NCBI GenBank assembly: GCA_021851165.1
Contig: JAJZJN010000003.1
Location: 1-47,588 of the forward strand
From: Actinomycetes bacterium
Lineage (GTDB): Bacteria; Actinomycetota; Acidimicrobiia; Acidimicrobiales; JAJZJN01
Direction of reading: 5' to 3'
DNA length: 47,588 nt
Shown here piece by piece: positions 47,558 to 47,588 of the stretch; positions within the stretch are counted from its first letter, which is position 1; each line of letters begins with the position of its first letter. Below the pieces are notes generated by a model. It had not been told where the DNA came from, did no database searches, and saw nothing but the letters and a program-made list of their open reading frames with translations. A program made the translations under genes and the position numbers.

Positions 47558-47588
47558 GTGGTCGTAGCCGAGGAACCACCGCCAGCTC
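47558..47588 (+). CDS. 5' end of an unidentified gene, cut by the window edge
   Basis: Only ten codons are visible (GTG, then VVAEEPPPA). The case for a gene is positional: an open frame from GTG 47558, a TANNNT box 6 nt upstream and the divergent layout around site 7. No family can be named. Confidence 0.4.
   Translation, partial: MVVAEEPPPA

Noticed and set aside
1-47588. tRNA, rRNA or integrase/attachment sites
   Set aside because: No cloverleaf with a TTCGANNC-type arm, rRNA segment or integrase gene was recognised by eye on either strand.

Overview
The window is GC-rich, densely packed bacterial DNA. Leaderless and GTG/TTG starts, 4-bp ATGA/GTGA/TTGA gene overlaps, TANNNT -10 boxes and many CoA-thioester enzymes point to an actinobacterium. 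A soil or aquatic lineage such as Acidimicrobiia is my best guess, but no marker gene proves it.

Region 1 (1-3300) is accessory DNA. It holds a truncated VOC-family gene, two complete toxin-antitoxin modules (RHH antitoxin + MazF; RHH-type antitoxin + DUF5615 PIN-like toxin), a 117-bp direct repeat that brackets the second module, and a decayed IS110-family element whose first catalytic Asp is now Tyr.

Region 2 (3300-47588) is one long catabolic neighbourhood of divergent operons: (a) a branched-chain-type ABC importer (lipoprotein, fused LivH-LivM permease, LivG, LivF) ending in an SDR, 9430 down to 3300; (b) class II aldolase, 9689-10339; (c) ACAD plus fused family I CoA-transferase, 13292 down to 10381; (d) AMP ligase, 13435-15006; (e) a repeat-tailed lipoprotein; (f) a divergent pair of ACAD transcripts at 17.1 kb, the rightward one running ACAD - crotonase - CaiB - SDR - Zn-ADH; (g) TetR regulator; (h) FGGY kinase - fused double ACAD (FadE34 layout) - CMD protein, leftward; (i) 2-hydroxyacid dehydrogenase - AMP ligase/DUF35 fusion - thiolase-like protein, rightward; (j) secreted alpha/beta hydrolase; (k) divergent Nramp-type transporter behind a DtxR/IdeR-like box; (l) ACAD - PaaK-like ligase - degenerate AMP-ligase-like protein; (m) amidohydrolase - SDR - ADP-forming acyl-CoA synthetase - ACAD, leftward; (n) AMP ligase; (o) crotonase and the first codons of a divergent gene. 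Together these can import a carboxylic substrate, activate it as a CoA thioester and shorten it by beta-oxidation-like, retro-aldol/thiolytic and CoA-transfer steps. The gene mix resembles steroid or terpenoid side-chain catabolism, but the substrate is not shown by the sequence.

The most striking signal is regulatory. The palindrome TGAC-N6-GTCA occurs in seven places, at 9597, 13397, 17097, 27876, 35131, 44820 and 47511. Each is in the control region, or at the first codons, of one of the catabolic transcripts. I read this as a single undescribed regulon that ties the whole 38-kb stretch together. Two other window-wide patterns stand out: short tandem repeats of unrelated sequence in or beside at least seven genes, nearly all with unit lengths divisible by three, and a set of nine transcripts predicted to start at or next to the start codon.
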